A DNA stretch of 64,000 nt from Agrobacterium tumefaciens (GCA_025559845.1 CP048469.1:1054001-1118000), one strand, 5' to 3'. Positions 1 through 8,715 are shown, numbered from the stretch's first letter. Program-made: numbers and translations. Notes: generated by a model from the sequence alone, not told the origin.

Positions 1-1
1 C

Positions 2-490
2 ATTCGGACAGCCAGCGAGCGCGATATCGAGCCGGTACGGGCGCTGCTCGACAAAACCTGGCACGCCACCTACGACGATATCTACGGCGCTGAAAACGTC
101 GTGAAGATGATGGAAAGCTGGCATTCGCCACAGGCCATGAAGGACCGCGTTCACAAGAAGGGCGGCGAGTTTCTGGTGGCCGATGACGGCAAACGCATTG
201 CCGGCATGGGTTATGCCGCCATGTCCAGCAAGATGACCAAGACGGCGCTGCTCTACCAGCTTTACGTCGCTCCTGAATTCCAGCGCCAGGGAATCGGGCG
301 CGATCTGTTCGCCGAACTCGAAACCTGCTTCCCATCGGCCGAAATCATGCGCCTTGAAGTCGAGCCGAAGAACACGGCTGCAATCGCGTTTTACCAGGGC
401 GTCGGTTTTGTCGAGGTGGACCGAATCGAACGCATGGCCGGTGTTGAGGGGCTTCCCGGCATCGTCATGGAAAAGAGCCTGCCGAAATGA
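2..490 (+). CDS. GNAT family N-acetyltransferase (5' partial)
   Basis: Open reading frame entering from the left edge in the frame that begins at base 2, so the true start lies outside the window. The visible 162 residues have a GNAT fold: a strand with LYQLYVAPEFQRQGIGRDLF carries the acetyl-CoA pyrophosphate loop (Q/RxxGxG/A), followed by a C-terminal block with NTAAIAFYQGVGF typical of motif B. The family moves an acetyl group from acetyl-CoA to an amine; the substrate cannot be told. The stop overlaps the start of the next GNAT gene by 4 bases (ATGA), so the two are probably co-translated. An in-frame ATG at 101 is too far inside the domain to be the start. Confidence 0.85.
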   Translation: MRTASERDIEPVRALLDKTWHATYDDIYGAENVVKMMESWHSPQAMKDRVHKKGGEFLVADDGKRIAGMGYAAMSSKMTKTALLYQLYVAPEFQRQGIGRDLFAELETCFPSAEIMRLEVEPKNTAAIAFYQGVGFVEVDRIERMAGVEGLPGIVMEKSLPK

Positions 491-960
491 GTGCTGCGCT
501 CGATAATCTCGCAATCCGCCAGGCGCGGGAAGATGACATTCCCGCACTCGTGGCAATCTATGCGGCGGACGAGCTTGGCGGACACGGCGACACGTCCGAC
601 GAATCCGCTCTGGCCGACTACGTGACGGCGTTCAGGGCGATAGAAGCATCGCCCAGTGAAACGCTCTACGTCGCCGAACTGGACGGCGAGGTCGTCGCAA
701 CTTTCATGACCGCGATCCTGACCAAGATGGTCGGGCGAGGGGCCGTGTCGATGATGATCGAGGCCGTGCATACGCGCCCTGACCGGCGCGGGCGCGGCAT
801 TGGCGCTGCGATGATCCGCCACTGCATCGAGGACGCGAAAAAGCGGGGTCTCAACGCGGTTCAGCTCACCTCGAATATGAAGCGTCTGGATGCACATCGC
901 TTTTATGAGCGGCTCGGTTTTGAAAAGCGCCAGTTCGGCTTCAGAATGAAGCTGAAATAG
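487..960 (+). CDS. GNAT family N-acetyltransferase
   Basis: 157-residue acetyltransferase of the GNAT superfamily. The acetyl-CoA loop is visible as RPDRRGRGIGAAMI near residues 97-110, and the C-terminal motif as DAHRFYERLGFEKRQFGF. Length is typical of a single-domain GNAT protein. It starts with ATG inside the last codons of the preceding GNAT gene (4-base overlap), pointing to a two-gene unit. The two neighbours differ in sequence, so they are not a recent duplication. Substrate unknown; protein, small-molecule amine or antibiotic acetylation are all possible. Confidence 0.85.
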   Translation: MSAALDNLAIRQAREDDIPALVAIYAADELGGHGDTSDESALADYVTAFRAIEASPSETLYVAELDGEVVATFMTAILTKMVGRGAVSMMIEAVHTRPDRRGRGIGAAMIRHCIEDAKKRGLNAVQLTSNMKRLDAHRFYERLGFEKRQFGFRMKLK

Positions 961-1065
961 TGTTTGCCAGACGGGAAATGCTGGACAATCCACGCACATG
1001 ACGGCATAAGCTTTTGGCGGTGCAGGCGTAAAAACCGCAGCACCTATAAGCCTGAGGAACGCATT

Positions 1066-1464
1066 ATGAAGACTCTCCTGACGCAAATCTTCACCTGGTG
1101 GAATGGCCAGACGATCGGAACACGGTTTCACACCTGGCGTTTCGGAAAGAAGGTAGGGCAGGACGAGTTGGGCAACACCTATTACGAAGGTGGCACCACC
1201 TCCTGGGGCATGCCGCGTCGTTGGGTGATCTACAACGGTTACGCAGAAGCTTCCGCCATTCCTCCGGGCTGGCACGGCTGGATGCACTACCGCACCGATA
1301 CCCCGCCAAGCCAGGAAAACTATGTTTCGCGTGAGTGGCAGAAGCCGCACCAGCCGAACCTGACTGGCTCTTCCCAGGCTTACCGCCCGCAGGGTTCGCT
1401 TGTCGTTGCGGGTGAACGTCCGCGCGTGACCGGCGACTACGACGCCTGGACCCCCGGCAACTGA
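1066..1464 (+). CDS. NDUFA12-like NADH:ubiquinone oxidoreductase 17.2 kDa-type subunit
   Basis: 132-residue protein of the NDUFA12 (B17.2) family, an accessory subunit of respiratory complex I retained in alphaproteobacteria. Family signatures are the Trp-rich stretch GGTTSWGMPRRWVIYNG and the WHGWMHYRTDTPPS block. The start at 1066 is chosen because GAGGAA (1054-1059) lies 6 bases upstream; the frame is open further upstream to 964, but those residues do not look like the family. It is followed by a DUF2155 gene, an arrangement I recall from other Rhizobiales. Expected at the membrane or matrix arm of complex I, far from the main nuo operon. Family assignment is firm; its precise role in bacteria is inferred from the mitochondrial homologue. 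Confidence 0.88.
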   Translation: MKTLLTQIFTWWNGQTIGTRFHTWRFGKKVGQDELGNTYYEGGTTSWGMPRRWVIYNGYAEASAIPPGWHGWMHYRTDTPPSQENYVSREWQKPHQPNLTGSSQAYRPQGSLVVAGERPRVTGDYDAWTPGN

Positions 1465-1471
1465 TTTTTCG

Positions 1472-1510
1472 TTTCGGGCGGCATGCTTGTGGATGCCGCC
1501 TTTGAAACCT
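1472..1510 (+). terminator. hairpin terminator after the NDUFA12-like gene
   Basis: Inverted repeat GGCGGCAT (1477-1484) and ATGCCGCC (1493-1500) with an 8-base loop, flanked by TTTC and TTTGAAA. The U tract is short, so termination may be partial. Confidence 0.55.
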
Positions 1511-1604
1511 CGTCCTCACCCGCTTTCGCCACATTCCGCCCTTAGAGCATTGGCGTGATCCGGTCGAAGAGACGACTCAGGAAGAATTTTTGGAGACAGG
1601 TCGT

Positions 1605-2042
1605 ATGAGCAAAAACACGCGGGTTCGTTCTTTGCGTGCGCTGGCAACATCGCTGCTGGCAATTGCATCTACGGCAGTTCTCGTGTCGCCCGCACCGGCG
1701 GCACGCCTGGAAAACAAGGTGGCGGTTTTCTCCGGCATCGACAAGATTACCGGCCGCATCACATCCTTCGACGTCTATATTGATGAAACCGTGCAGTTCG
1801 GCGCGCTGCAGGTCACACCGAAGGTCTGCTATTCCCGCGATCAGACGGAAGCCCAGAAGATCGATGCCTTCATCGAGGTCGACGAAATCACCCTCGATCG
1901 CAAGATCCGTCGCATCTTTACCGGCTGGATGTTTGCCGATAGCCCCGGCCTCAACGCTGTGGAACATCCGATCTATGACGTCTGGCTGACCGGTTGCAAG
2001 CAGGACTCGGAAGTGCCTGCTCCCTCTACGGCAAGCAACTGA
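1605..2042 (+). CDS. DUF2155 domain secreted protein
   Basis: 145-residue protein with an N-terminal signal peptide (basic start, hydrophobic LATSLLAIASTAVLVSPAPA, likely cleavage after APAA) and a DUF2155 domain: KVAVFSGIDKITGRITSFDV, QFGALQVTPKVCYSR and a C-terminal HPIYDVWLTGC. Two cysteines (in VCYSR and LTGC) could form a periplasmic disulphide. In this family the domain is described as related to nucleotide or cell-envelope functions, but no activity is established that I can name. ATG at 1605 is preferred because GGAG lies 9 bases upstream at 1592-1595. Convergent with aat. Family call is good, function unknown. Confidence 0.82.
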   Translation: MSKNTRVRSLRALATSLLAIASTAVLVSPAPAARLENKVAVFSGIDKITGRITSFDVYIDETVQFGALQVTPKVCYSRDQTEAQKIDAFIEVDEITLDRKIRRIFTGWMFADSPGLNAVEHPIYDVWLTGCKQDSEVPAPSTASN

Positions 2043-2063
2043 CCTAACGGAAACTCTGAAAAT

Positions 2064-2675
2064 TCAGAATGGCAGGCTTGGCCGGTTCACGGCAGCCTCG
2101 AGCATCTTCACGTATTCAGCCTTGGGAACGTCAATGGCGCCGAACGTCTTCAGATGGTCGGTGGTAAATTGTGTGTCGAGCAGGGTGAAACCCTGTGCGC
2201 GCAGGCGTGCGACCAGATGGACGAGGCAGATTTTCGACGCGTTGGTGCGCCGTGAAAACATGCTCTCTCCGAAAAATGCCGAGCCGAGAGAGACCCCATA
2301 AAGGCCGCCGACAAGTGTATCGCCTTCCCACGCTTCAACGCTGTGGGCATGGCCGATCTGGTGCAGTTCCGTGTAAAGATTGCGGATCGTCTGGTTGATC
2401 CAGGTGCTTGGCCTGTCAGGCGCTTCGGCCGCGCAGCCCGCCATCACACCTTCGAAATCCGTATCGAAACGGATGTCGAACGGCCGTTTGCGGATGGCCT
2501 TGCCGAGACTTTTGGAAACGTGGAACGTATCGAGCGGGATGACGCCCCGCAGCTCCGGCTCGACCCAGAACAGCTCCGGGTCATCCGCCGAATCGGCCAT
2601 GGGAAACAGGCCGACGGAATAGGCGCGCAGCAGAATATCGACGTTGAGATCGCTATTTCTGCCGCGCCGTCCCAT
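2064..2675 (-). CDS. aat: leucyl/phenylalanyl-tRNA--protein transferase
   Basis: 203 residues, the usual size for rhizobial Aat. The enzyme transfers Leu or Phe from aminoacyl-tRNA to N-terminal Arg or Lys of proteins, creating N-degrons read by ClpS. Conserved blocks seen: [68 protein letters not shown] and FFGESMF. It ends the minus-strand cluster aroQ-accB-accC-aat and starts 2 bases after the accC stop, so it is translationally linked to accC. The matching N-recognin genes clpS and clpA occur 38 kb away in this same window, so the N-end pathway appears complete here. Confidence 0.95.
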   Translation of the reverse strand: MGRRGRNSDLNVDILLRAYSVGLFPMADSADDPELFWVEPELRGVIPLDTFHVSKSLGKAIRKRPFDIRFDTDFEGVMAGCAAEAPDRPSTWINQTIRNLYTELHQIGHAHSVEAWEGDTLVGGLYGVSLGSAFFGESMFSRRTNASKICLVHLVARLRAQGFTLLDTQFTTDHLKTFGAIDVPKAEYVKMLEAAVNRPSLPF

Positions 2676-2677
2676 TC

Positions 2678-4021
2678 TTAGTGTGCGTCACCGGCCAGAT
2701 ATTTTTCCAGCCAGTGGATGTCGTATTCACCCTTCAGGATGTCTTCGTTCTGCAGAAGATCCTGGAACAGCGGCAGGGTCGTCTTGATACCGTCAACGAC
2801 AAACTCGTCCAGCGCGCGGCGCAGACGACGGATGCATTCGTCACGGTCGCGACCGTGAACGATCAGCTTACCGATCATGCTGTCGTAATAAGGCGGGATC
2901 TTGTAGCCCTGATAGGCACCCGAATCCACGCGCACGCCGAGACCGCCGGGCGTATGGAAATAGGTGAGGATGCCCGGAGACGGAACGAAGGTACGCGGAT
3001 CTTCGGCGTTGATACGGCATTCGATTGCGTGGCCATGGAATTCGATATCGGCCTGCGTCACCGAAAGGCCCTGGCCGGAAGCGACGCGAATCTGCTCCTG
3101 CACGAGATCCATGCCGGTGATGGCTTCGGTGACCGGATGCTCCACCTGAAGACGGGTGTTCATTTCGATGAAATAGAACTCGCCGTTTTCGTAGAGGAAT
3201 TCGATAGTGCCTGCACCGCGATACTTCAGCTTGCGCATGGCGCTCGCGCAGATCTCGCCGATTTCCATGCGCTGTTCGACCGTCAGGGCCGGAGAGTTTG
3301 CCTCTTCCAGAACCTTCTGGTGACGACGCTGCAGCGAGCAATCACGTTCGCCAAGGTGAATTGCATTGCCTTCACCATCGCCGAAAACCTGCACTTCGAT
3401 GTGGCGCGGCTTGCCGAGGTACTTTTCCATGTAAACGGCATCGTTGCCGAAAGCGGCAGCCGCTTCAGAACGGGCCGTGTTCACGGCTTCGTCGAGATCG
3501 GCTTCGGTCTTGGCGACCTTCATGCCGCGTCCACCGCCGCCCGCGGTTGCCTTGATCAGAACCGGGAAACCGATCTGTCTAGCAATTTCCAGCGCGTTTT
3601 CAGGCTTCACTTCGCCATCGGAACCGGGAACGACGGGAATGCCGAGTTCCATGGCCGTCTGCTTGGCGGTGATCTTGTCGCCCATGATTCGGATGTGCTC
3701 GGCGGTCGGCCCGATGAAGGTAATGCCGTGCGCATCGAGAATATCGGCAAACTTGGCGTTTTCCGACAGGAAGCCGTAGCCGGGGTGAACCGCATCAGCA
3801 CCGGTGATCTCGCAGGCTGCGACGATCTGGTGGATGTTGAGGTAGCTGTCACGCGACGGCGGCGGGCCAATGCACACGCTTTCGTCGGCCAGGCGAACAT
3901 GCATGGCGTCCGCATCGGCCGTGGAGTGCACGGCAACGGTCGAGATGCCAAGTTCCTTCGCAGCGCGCAGCACGCGAAGGGCGATTTCGCCGCGGTTGGC
4001 TATGAGGATCTTCGAAACCAT
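2678..4021 (-). CDS. accC: acetyl-CoA carboxylase, biotin carboxylase subunit
   Basis: 447-residue biotin carboxylase, full length. It carboxylates the biotin carried on AccB using ATP and bicarbonate, the first half-reaction of fatty-acid synthesis. The N-terminal domain begins [20 protein letters not shown]; the ATP-grasp glycine-rich loop is [13 protein letters not shown] near residue 160; the conserved [16 protein letters not shown] and [14 protein letters not shown] follow; the C-terminal domain ends normally. It lies 12 bases downstream of accB and 2 bases upstream of aat in one operon. A 554-codon antisense frame over this gene is a codon-bias shadow. Confidence 0.97.
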   Translation of the reverse strand: MVSKILIANRGEIALRVLRAAKELGISTVAVHSTADADAMHVRLADESVCIGPPPSRDSYLNIHQIVAACEITGADAVHPGYGFLSENAKFADILDAHGITFIGPTAEHIRIMGDKITAKQTAMELGIPVVPGSDGEVKPENALEIARQIGFPVLIKATAGGGGRGMKVAKTEADLDEAVNTARSEAAAAFGNDAVYMEKYLGKPRHIEVQVFGDGEGNAIHLGERDCSLQRRHQKVLEEANSPALTVEQRMEIGEICASAMRKLKYRGAGTIEFLYENGEFYFIEMNTRLQVEHPVTEAITGMDLVQEQIRVASGQGLSVTQADIEFHGHAIECRINAEDPRTFVPSPGILTYFHTPGGLGVRVDSGAYQGYKIPPYYDSMIGKLIVHGRDRDECIRRLRRALDEFVVDGIKTTLPLFQDLLQNEDILKGEYDIHWLEKYLAGDAH

Positions 4022-4033
4022 TGTGGACCGCCT

Positions 4034-4522
4034 TTATTCGATGACCACGAGGGCTTCACCATACTCCACGGGCTGTGCGTCGTTGACGATGATTTCCACG
4101 ACCTTGCCGGACTTCGTTGCCGGAATCTGGTTCATGGTCTTCATGGCTTCAACGATGAGAAGCGTCTGGCCTTCCTTGACGGTGGCGCCGACTTCGATGA
4201 ACGGGCGAGCGCCCGGAGCAGGCGACAGGTAAACCGTACCGACCATCGGCGAGGTTACGGTGTTGGCCGGGTTGCGGGCAGGGGCCGCAGCCGCTGCTGC
4301 CGGTGCGGCAGGCGCAGCAACAGCCGCAGGTGCGGCAACCGGTGATGCCGGAGCGTAGGCGACTGGTGGTGCAGCGTAGACCGTTGCAGGCGGGGCAGAA
4401 CGGGAAACGCGAATGCGCAGGTCGTCCTGCTCGACTTCGATCTCGGAAAGGTCGGTGTCGTTGAGGATGTTCGCAAGTTCGCGGATCAGTTCCTTGTCGA
4501 TACCGTTTTTCTTTTCAGACAT
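4034..4522 (-). CDS. accB: acetyl-CoA carboxylase, biotin carboxyl carrier protein
   Basis: 162-residue BCCP. A helical N-terminal dimerisation region is followed by a flexible Ala/Pro-rich linker at about residues 44-85 and a C-terminal biotinyl domain with EAMKTM; Lys128 is the expected biotin attachment site. The thumb-like insert typical of bacterial BCCP is present ([13 protein letters not shown]). Operon partner of accC; aroQ lies 27 bases upstream. Acts in the cytoplasm as the carrier between AccC and the AccAD carboxyltransferase, which are not in this window. Confidence 0.97.
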   Translation of the reverse strand: MSEKKNGIDKELIRELANILNDTDLSEIEVEQDDLRIRVSRSAPPATVYAAPPVAYAPASPVAAPAAVAAPAAPAAAAAAPARNPANTVTSPMVGTVYLSPAPGARPFIEVGATVKEGQTLLIVEAMKTMNQIPATKSGKVVEIIVNDAQPVEYGEALVVIE

Positions 4523-4549
4523 GACAAACCCTATTCTGATTGTTTCTTT

Positions 4550-4987
4550 TTATGCCGTGATATTCTTCAGCGCGTTGAGCGCCATGATGTAGCCGTATGG
4601 CCCGAAACCGCAGACCATTCCCTTGGCTGCGGGGGCAATCATCGACTTGTGACGGAATTCCTCGCGGGCGTGGATGTTGGAAATATGAACTTCCACCACG
4701 GGAACGGAGATGGCGCGAATGGCATCGTGCAAAGCAATCGACGTATGGCCATAAGCACCGGGATTGATGACCACGCCGACTGCACGGTCGCCTGCTTCAT
4801 GCAGCAGATCGACCAGCGCGCCCTCATGGTTGGACTGATGGCATTCGACGGAAAATCCGAGTTCTTCGCCGGCCTTGATGCAGTCGTTTTCGATGTCCTT
4901 CAGCGTTTTGCCGCCGTAAATACCCGGCTCCCGCTTTCCCAACATGTTGAGATTGGGTCCGTTCAGGACGAAGATCGTGTTGCTCAT
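4550..4987 (-). CDS. aroQ: 3-dehydroquinate dehydratase, type II
   Basis: 145-residue type II dehydroquinase, which dehydrates 3-dehydroquinate in the shikimate pathway and forms dodecamers. Visible active-site blocks are NGPNLNMLGKREPGIYGG with Tyr24, INPGAYGHTS with Asn75, and HISNIHAREEFRHKS with His101 and Arg112. ATG at 4987 is taken as start; the frame is open to 5056, but the upstream residues are absent from the family. First gene before accB in a cluster also found in other Rhizobiales. Confidence 0.95.
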   Translation of the reverse strand: MSNTIFVLNGPNLNMLGKREPGIYGGKTLKDIENDCIKAGEELGFSVECHQSNHEGALVDLLHEAGDRAVGVVINPGAYGHTSIALHDAIRAISVPVVEVHISNIHAREEFRHKSMIAPAAKGMVCGFGPYGYIMALNALKNITA

Positions 4988-5040
4988 TCGTGGTTCCACA
5001 AGAAAATCAGCGACACCTATAGACTGCACAGCTTCGAAGG

Positions 5041-5106
5041 AAAAGCCCCTGAACACCGTAAAGCACCGGGTTGCCCGGCAACTTCAGGGTTTATGCAGGG
5101 GCTTTT
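5041..5106 (-). terminator. long hairpin between the DsbA-like gene and aroQ
   Basis: An 11-bp perfect inverted repeat, AAAAGCCCCTG (5041-5051) and CAGGGGCTTTT (5096-5106), encloses a second possible stem CCCTGAA (5047-5053) / TTCAGGG (5083-5089) and an inner CCGGG/CCCGG hairpin. In the minus-strand RNA the outer stem ends in GGGGCTTTT, like an intrinsic terminator of the DsbA-like gene. The two outer stems share bases and exclude one another. Confidence 0.6.
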
Positions 5107-5112
5107 GAGAAA

Positions 5113-5880
5113 TCAGGAGCAGGTGGCCTTACCGCAGGTGCGCATATTGGCGATCTTCTCTTTCAGCGGTGCGGCACCAACAGCGCCGAACACGGCCTCC
5201 GTGCCGACGATATAGGACGGCGTTCCGGTGATGCCGAGATTGTTGGCGAGCTGATAGGCTTCCTGCACCTGCGCGTCGTTGGGGTTCTCTTCCATGGACT
5301 TGCGGATATCCGCTTCCTTGAGGCCGAGAGAGGTCGCAACTTCCATCGCGCTTTCTTCATTGGCGCGGCCGCGCGCGCCAAGCAGGGTGCGCTGGAACTC
5401 CGGATATTTTTCCGGCGAGAGAAGTTTCACGGCATTCGAAACCCGGTGGGCCGCGACCGATTCCGGTCCGAGAATCGGAAATTCCTTCAGCACGACACGC
5501 ACTTTGTTGTCGGACTTGAGAATGTTGTCCATGTCGCTCATGGCGCGTTTGCAGTAGCCGCAATTGTAGTCGAAGAACTCGACCAGCGTGACATCGCCTT
5601 CGGGATTGCCGAGCGCCAGATCGTATTTCGATTCGAAAATGGCCTTCTGGTTGTCGGCTACCGCTTCGGATGCCTTGGCGTTGCGCGCCGCATATTGCTT
5701 GCGCTCCAGCGCATCCTGCACCTCAAGCATGATCTCCGGGTTCTCGATCAGGTATTGCTTGATGAATTCGCCCATCTCCTTCTTCTGCTGCGCGTCAAGC
5801 GCGTGCGCAGGCTGGAAGGCAAAAACGGTCGAAAGGGCCGTGATGCTGGCGAAAACGGTTGAACGGAGAAGGTGCGCCAT
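5113..5880 (-). CDS. DsbA-family periplasmic thiol:disulphide oxidoreductase
   Basis: 255 residues from ATG at 5880, chosen because an AGGA lies just upstream and the signal peptide then starts properly (hydrophobic TVFASITALSTVFAFQPAHA). The mature protein has a helical N-terminal extension with the DUF-like QQKKEMGEFIKQYLIENPEI region, then a thioredoxin/DsbA domain with the redox motif CGYC at residues 107-110 in FFDYNCGYCKRAMSDM, and a cis-Pro loop GTPSYIVG. Two further cysteines lie at the C terminus (TCGKATCS). The arrangement resembles ScsC/BcfH or DsbA-like oxidoreductases of Rhizobiales. Likely substrates are periplasmic proteins, but oxidase versus isomerase activity cannot be decided from sequence. 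Confidence 0.88.
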   Translation of the reverse strand: MAHLLRSTVFASITALSTVFAFQPAHALDAQQKKEMGEFIKQYLIENPEIMLEVQDALERKQYAARNAKASEAVADNQKAIFESKYDLALGNPEGDVTLVEFFDYNCGYCKRAMSDMDNILKSDNKVRVVLKEFPILGPESVAAHRVSNAVKLLSPEKYPEFQRTLLGARGRANEESAMEVATSLGLKEADIRKSMEENPNDAQVQEAYQLANNLGITGTPSYIVGTEAVFGAVGAAPLKEKIANMRTCGKATCS

Positions 5881-6062
5881 ATCGGTCCTCGTCATGTGTG
5901 TGGGCAGTGCCACTGGAATATCACTCTGGCACTTACCTTACCTTAAGCCAAATATCATACGGCAAAAATAGTTGTCCTCATTATGATCGCATCATTGTGA
6001 AGACTGCGATTTTGCGGCAAGTCTCGAAAAACATTTCAGGAAAGAAGACGCCATTGATAACG

Positions 6063-7217
6063 ATGTCGAAGCGAAGCGCGGTTGAACCCTTCCATGCCAT
6101 GGACATTCTGGCGGAAGCGAACCGGCGCAAGCAGGCAGGCCGTCCGGTGATTTCGATGGCCGTCGGCCAGCCGTCTCACCCCGCGCCAAAGGCCGCACTC
6201 GCTGCCGCCGAGACCGCGCTGAAACATGGCCGCATCGGTTACACCGACGCGCTTGGCCTGCGTGATCTGCGTGAAGCGATCGCCGGCCACTATCAGCGCC
6301 GCCATCAGGTTTCGGTCGATCCCGCCCGCATTGCGGTGACCACAGGATCTTCGGCCGCCTTCAATCTCGCCTTTCTCGGCCTCTTCGATGCGGGCGACCA
6401 TGTCGCGATCGCAAGACCCGGTTATCCCGCCTACCGCAACATTTTAAAGGCCCTCGGCCTCAATGTCGTGGAGGTGCCAGTCACCGCCGAAACCGGCTAC
6501 ACGCTGACACCGGCAAGCCTGGAGCGCGCCGAAACCAAGGCAGGCTGCACGCTGAAGGGCGTTTTGCTGGCAAGCCCGGCCAACCCCACCGGCACGGTAA
6601 CGGGACGCGAGGCGCTGAAACGCCTGTCTGCCTATTGCGACAGCCGCGACATCGCCTTCATCTCGGACGAGATCTATCACGGCCTGACCTTTGTCGGGGA
6701 TGAGACTAGCGCGCTCGAAATTACCGACAACGCCGTCGTCATCAACTCGTTCTCCAAATATTATTGCATGACCGGCTGGCGTATCGGCTGGATGGTGCTG
6801 CCGGAAAAACTCGTTCGCCCGGTCGAATGTCTTGCGCAAAGCCTCTACATTTCCGCGCCGGAACTGTCGCAGCTCGCGGCCGCGGCCGCGTTTTCGGCCG
6901 AGGCTGAGCTGGATGTCTACAAGGAAAGCTACCGCACCAACCGCGATTTCCTGATGGCGCGCCTGCCGGAAATCGGCCTGCCGCTGGCATCTCCGATGGA
7001 CGGGGCCTTTTATGCCTATGTGGACACCAGCCGTTATTCCAATGACAGCATGGATTTTGCAAAGCGCATGCTGGCTGAAATCGACGTGGCGGCAACGCCT
7101 GGCATGGATTTCGATCCGGAAGAAGGCCACCGGGCACTTCGCATTTCCTATGCGGGGTCGGTGTCGGATATAGCCGAAGCTGTCGGTCGCATTGCCGGCT
7201 GGCTGAAACAGGGCTGA
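6063..7217 (+). CDS. PLP-dependent aminotransferase, class I/II
   Basis: 384-residue fold-type I aminotransferase. The PLP lysine is Lys232 in SFSKYYCMTGWRIGW; other landmarks are ISMAVGQPSHPAP (substrate region), TTGSSAAFNLAFLGLF (cofactor phosphate region), SPANPTGTV and SDEIYHGL. It belongs to the aspartate/alanine aminotransferase group, but the amino-donor specificity is not readable. ATG at 6063 is chosen; a TTG at 6054 has a better-spaced AGGAAAG (6038-6044) and is a credible alternative. Divergent from the DsbA-like gene and convergent with the ArsR-type regulator 16 bases downstream. Confidence 0.9.
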   Translation: MSKRSAVEPFHAMDILAEANRRKQAGRPVISMAVGQPSHPAPKAALAAAETALKHGRIGYTDALGLRDLREAIAGHYQRRHQVSVDPARIAVTTGSSAAFNLAFLGLFDAGDHVAIARPGYPAYRNILKALGLNVVEVPVTAETGYTLTPASLERAETKAGCTLKGVLLASPANPTGTVTGREALKRLSAYCDSRDIAFISDEIYHGLTFVGDETSALEITDNAVVINSFSKYYCMTGWRIGWMVLPEKLVRPVECLAQSLYISAPELSQLAAAAAFSAEAELDVYKESYRTNRDFLMARLPEIGLPLASPMDGAFYAYVDTSRYSNDSMDFAKRMLAEIDVAATPGMDFDPEEGHRALRISYAGSVSDIAEAVGRIAGWLKQG

Positions 7218-7233
7218 CGTAGCCTAGACGCTG

Positions 7234-7920
7234 TTATTCCGCAGCATCGCATTGAAAGGTGCTGCGGAAAGCCTTCTCGCCCTTGGTGGTGAAGGTCAGA
7301 ACTCGGCCTTGTCCGCGTCGTATCCAGTCGCGGCTTTGCATGGTCGATAGCAACGATGCACCGAGCCCGCCGCCGAGGTGATGGCGACGTTCGCTCCAGT
7401 CCAGGCACTGCAGGCAGATGGGACGGCGGCTTTTCTCCAGCGTCGTAAGATCGATGCCGAATTCTTCGAAAAAATGGCGTCCCTTGTCGGTCAGGGCAGG
7501 GTCATCGCCATCGGTGACAAAACCTTGCGTGATGATGGCGTTGAGCAGCGTGACACCGCTTTCGCCAGCCAGGTGATCATAGCAGACGCGCGCTTCGCGC
7601 AGCGCCTTGTCTTTCGGGCCGGTCCGCACCCGCACCGCCCCGGTGCGTTGGGCGAGGCCCATCAAGGCCTCCAGAACCTGCGCGACATCTTCGTCGGAGA
7701 GCCGGAAGTAACGGTGGCGTCCCTGCTTTTCGGCTTTCAGAAGATGCGCGTCGGAGAGTTTCGACAGATGGCCGCTGGCGGTTTGCAGCGTGACTCCGGC
7801 CGCCTGCGCAAGCTCGCTTGCCGTCAGCGCACGCCCATCCATCAGCGCCGTCAGAATGTTGGCGCGGGCAGGGTCGCCGATCAGTGCGGCAACATTGGCG
7901 ATCATCGGTCCATCTTTCAT
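7234..7920 (-). CDS. ArsR-family winged-helix transcriptional regulator
   Basis: 228 residues. The N-terminal half is an ArsR/SmtB-type winged helix (IGDPARANILTALMDGRALTASELAQAAGV, then TLQTASGHLSKLSDAHLL as recognition helix and a RHRYFRLS wing). The C-terminal extension contains CLQCLDWSERRHHLGGGLG, a conserved block in a subgroup of long ArsR-like regulators; its two Cys and two His could bind metal or sense redox state, which is inference. It is divergent from a NIPSNAP/ABM gene pair with 74 bases between, so it probably regulates them and itself through the inverted repeat at 7922-7939. Confidence 0.85.
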   Translation of the reverse strand: MKDGPMIANVAALIGDPARANILTALMDGRALTASELAQAAGVTLQTASGHLSKLSDAHLLKAEKQGRHRYFRLSDEDVAQVLEALMGLAQRTGAVRVRTGPKDKALREARVCYDHLAGESGVTLLNAIITQGFVTDGDDPALTDKGRHFFEEFGIDLTTLEKSRRPICLQCLDWSERRHHLGGGLGASLLSTMQSRDWIRRGQGRVLTFTTKGEKAFRSTFQCDAAE

Positions 7921-7921
7921 A

Positions 7922-7939
7922 CTTCGATCATAGCCGAAG
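7922..7939. promoter_or_regulatory. candidate operator for the ArsR-type regulator
   Basis: Interrupted palindrome CTTCG-N8-CGAAG directly in front of the regulator start codon, in the 74-base divergent intergenic region. Spacing suits a dimeric winged-helix protein. Prediction from symmetry and position only. Confidence 0.4.
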
Positions 7940-7994
7940 CATCGACGCGCAGCAATGGCGTAAACAGGGGCATGTCACATCAACGGAGATTGCC

Positions 7995-8321
7995 ATGCTG
8001 ACCTGTTTCATTCGTTATGAAATCGACCCATTCAAGGTCGACGCCTTCAACCAGTATGCCCGCAACTGGGGGGAGGCCATTCCGCGCTGTGGTGCCGATC
8101 TGATCGGTTATTATGCCCCGAAGGAGGGATCGAGCACCGTTGCCTATGGCGTTTACAACATCGACAACCTTGCCGCCTACGAGGCCTATCGCGCCCGTCT
8201 GGCCGCTGATCCGCTCGGTCGCGAAAATTACGAGTTTGCAAGGCGCGAACAGTTCATTCGCCGCGAAGACCGGTTGTTCCTGCAACTTGCCTCCGCGCCG
8301 CATGGGGTGGGCGGGAGATGA
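7995..8321 (+). CDS. NIPSNAP family protein
   Basis: 108-residue small alpha/beta-barrel protein of the NIPSNAP group: MLTCFIRYEIDPFKVDAF, then YYAPKEGSSTVAYGVY and YEAYRARLAADPLG. Members are dimeric ferredoxin-like folds with poorly known roles, often near oxidoreductases. ATG 7995 has GGAG 6 bases upstream. The stop overlaps the next start (ATGA), so it is co-translated with the ABM protein, which has the same fold. Probable target of the divergent ArsR-type regulator. The frame remains open upstream to 7818 but overlaps the regulator and lacks family similarity. Confidence 0.85.
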   Translation: MLTCFIRYEIDPFKVDAFNQYARNWGEAIPRCGADLIGYYAPKEGSSTVAYGVYNIDNLAAYEAYRARLAADPLGRENYEFARREQFIRREDRLFLQLASAPHGVGGR

Positions 8322-8668
8322 TCGCTGTCATCTTCGAAGTCTGGCCAGCGGAAGGCGAACGACAGCATTATCTGGATATCGCATCCGCGCTGCGCGCCGA
8401 TCTTGAGGCGATCGACGGTTTCATCTCCGTCGAACGGTTCCAGAGCATCGTCAATCCCGACAAGATGCTTTCCCTCTCCTTCTTCCGCGACGAGGCGGCA
8501 GTGAAGGCATGGCGCAACCGCAGCGGCCACAGGGCCGCTCAGTCCGCAGGGCGTTCAGGTGTCTTTGCCAATTACCGGCTGCGGGTCGCCAGCGTCATGC
8601 GCGATTACGGTCTGAACGAAAGAGACCATGCACCGTCCGACAGCCGTGCTATGCACGAGAACAACTGA
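8318..8668 (+). CDS. antibiotic biosynthesis monooxygenase (ABM) domain protein
   Basis: 116 residues, dimeric alpha/beta-barrel ABM fold (MIAVIFEVWPAEGERQHYLD, LRADLEAIDGFISVERFQSI, MLSLSFFRDEAAVKAWRN, then H...A and YRLRVASVMRDYG). The family includes small cofactor-free monooxygenases and haem-degrading enzymes, but most members are uncharacterised. It overlaps the NIPSNAP gene by 4 bases, so the two may form a heteromeric or functionally paired unit. An intrinsic terminator follows at 8716-8748. Confidence 0.85.
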   Translation: MIAVIFEVWPAEGERQHYLDIASALRADLEAIDGFISVERFQSIVNPDKMLSLSFFRDEAAVKAWRNRSGHRAAQSAGRSGVFANYRLRVASVMRDYGLNERDHAPSDSRAMHENN

Positions 8669-8715
8669 CGGCCAGACCGGCACTCTTCGCTGAACCTCAC
8701 ATCTCTGCACAAAAG

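Noticed and set aside
2681..4345. 554-codon plus-strand frame over accC and accB
   Set aside because: Exact antisense of two certain genes; open only because of high-GC codon bias, and without a family match or ribosome site.
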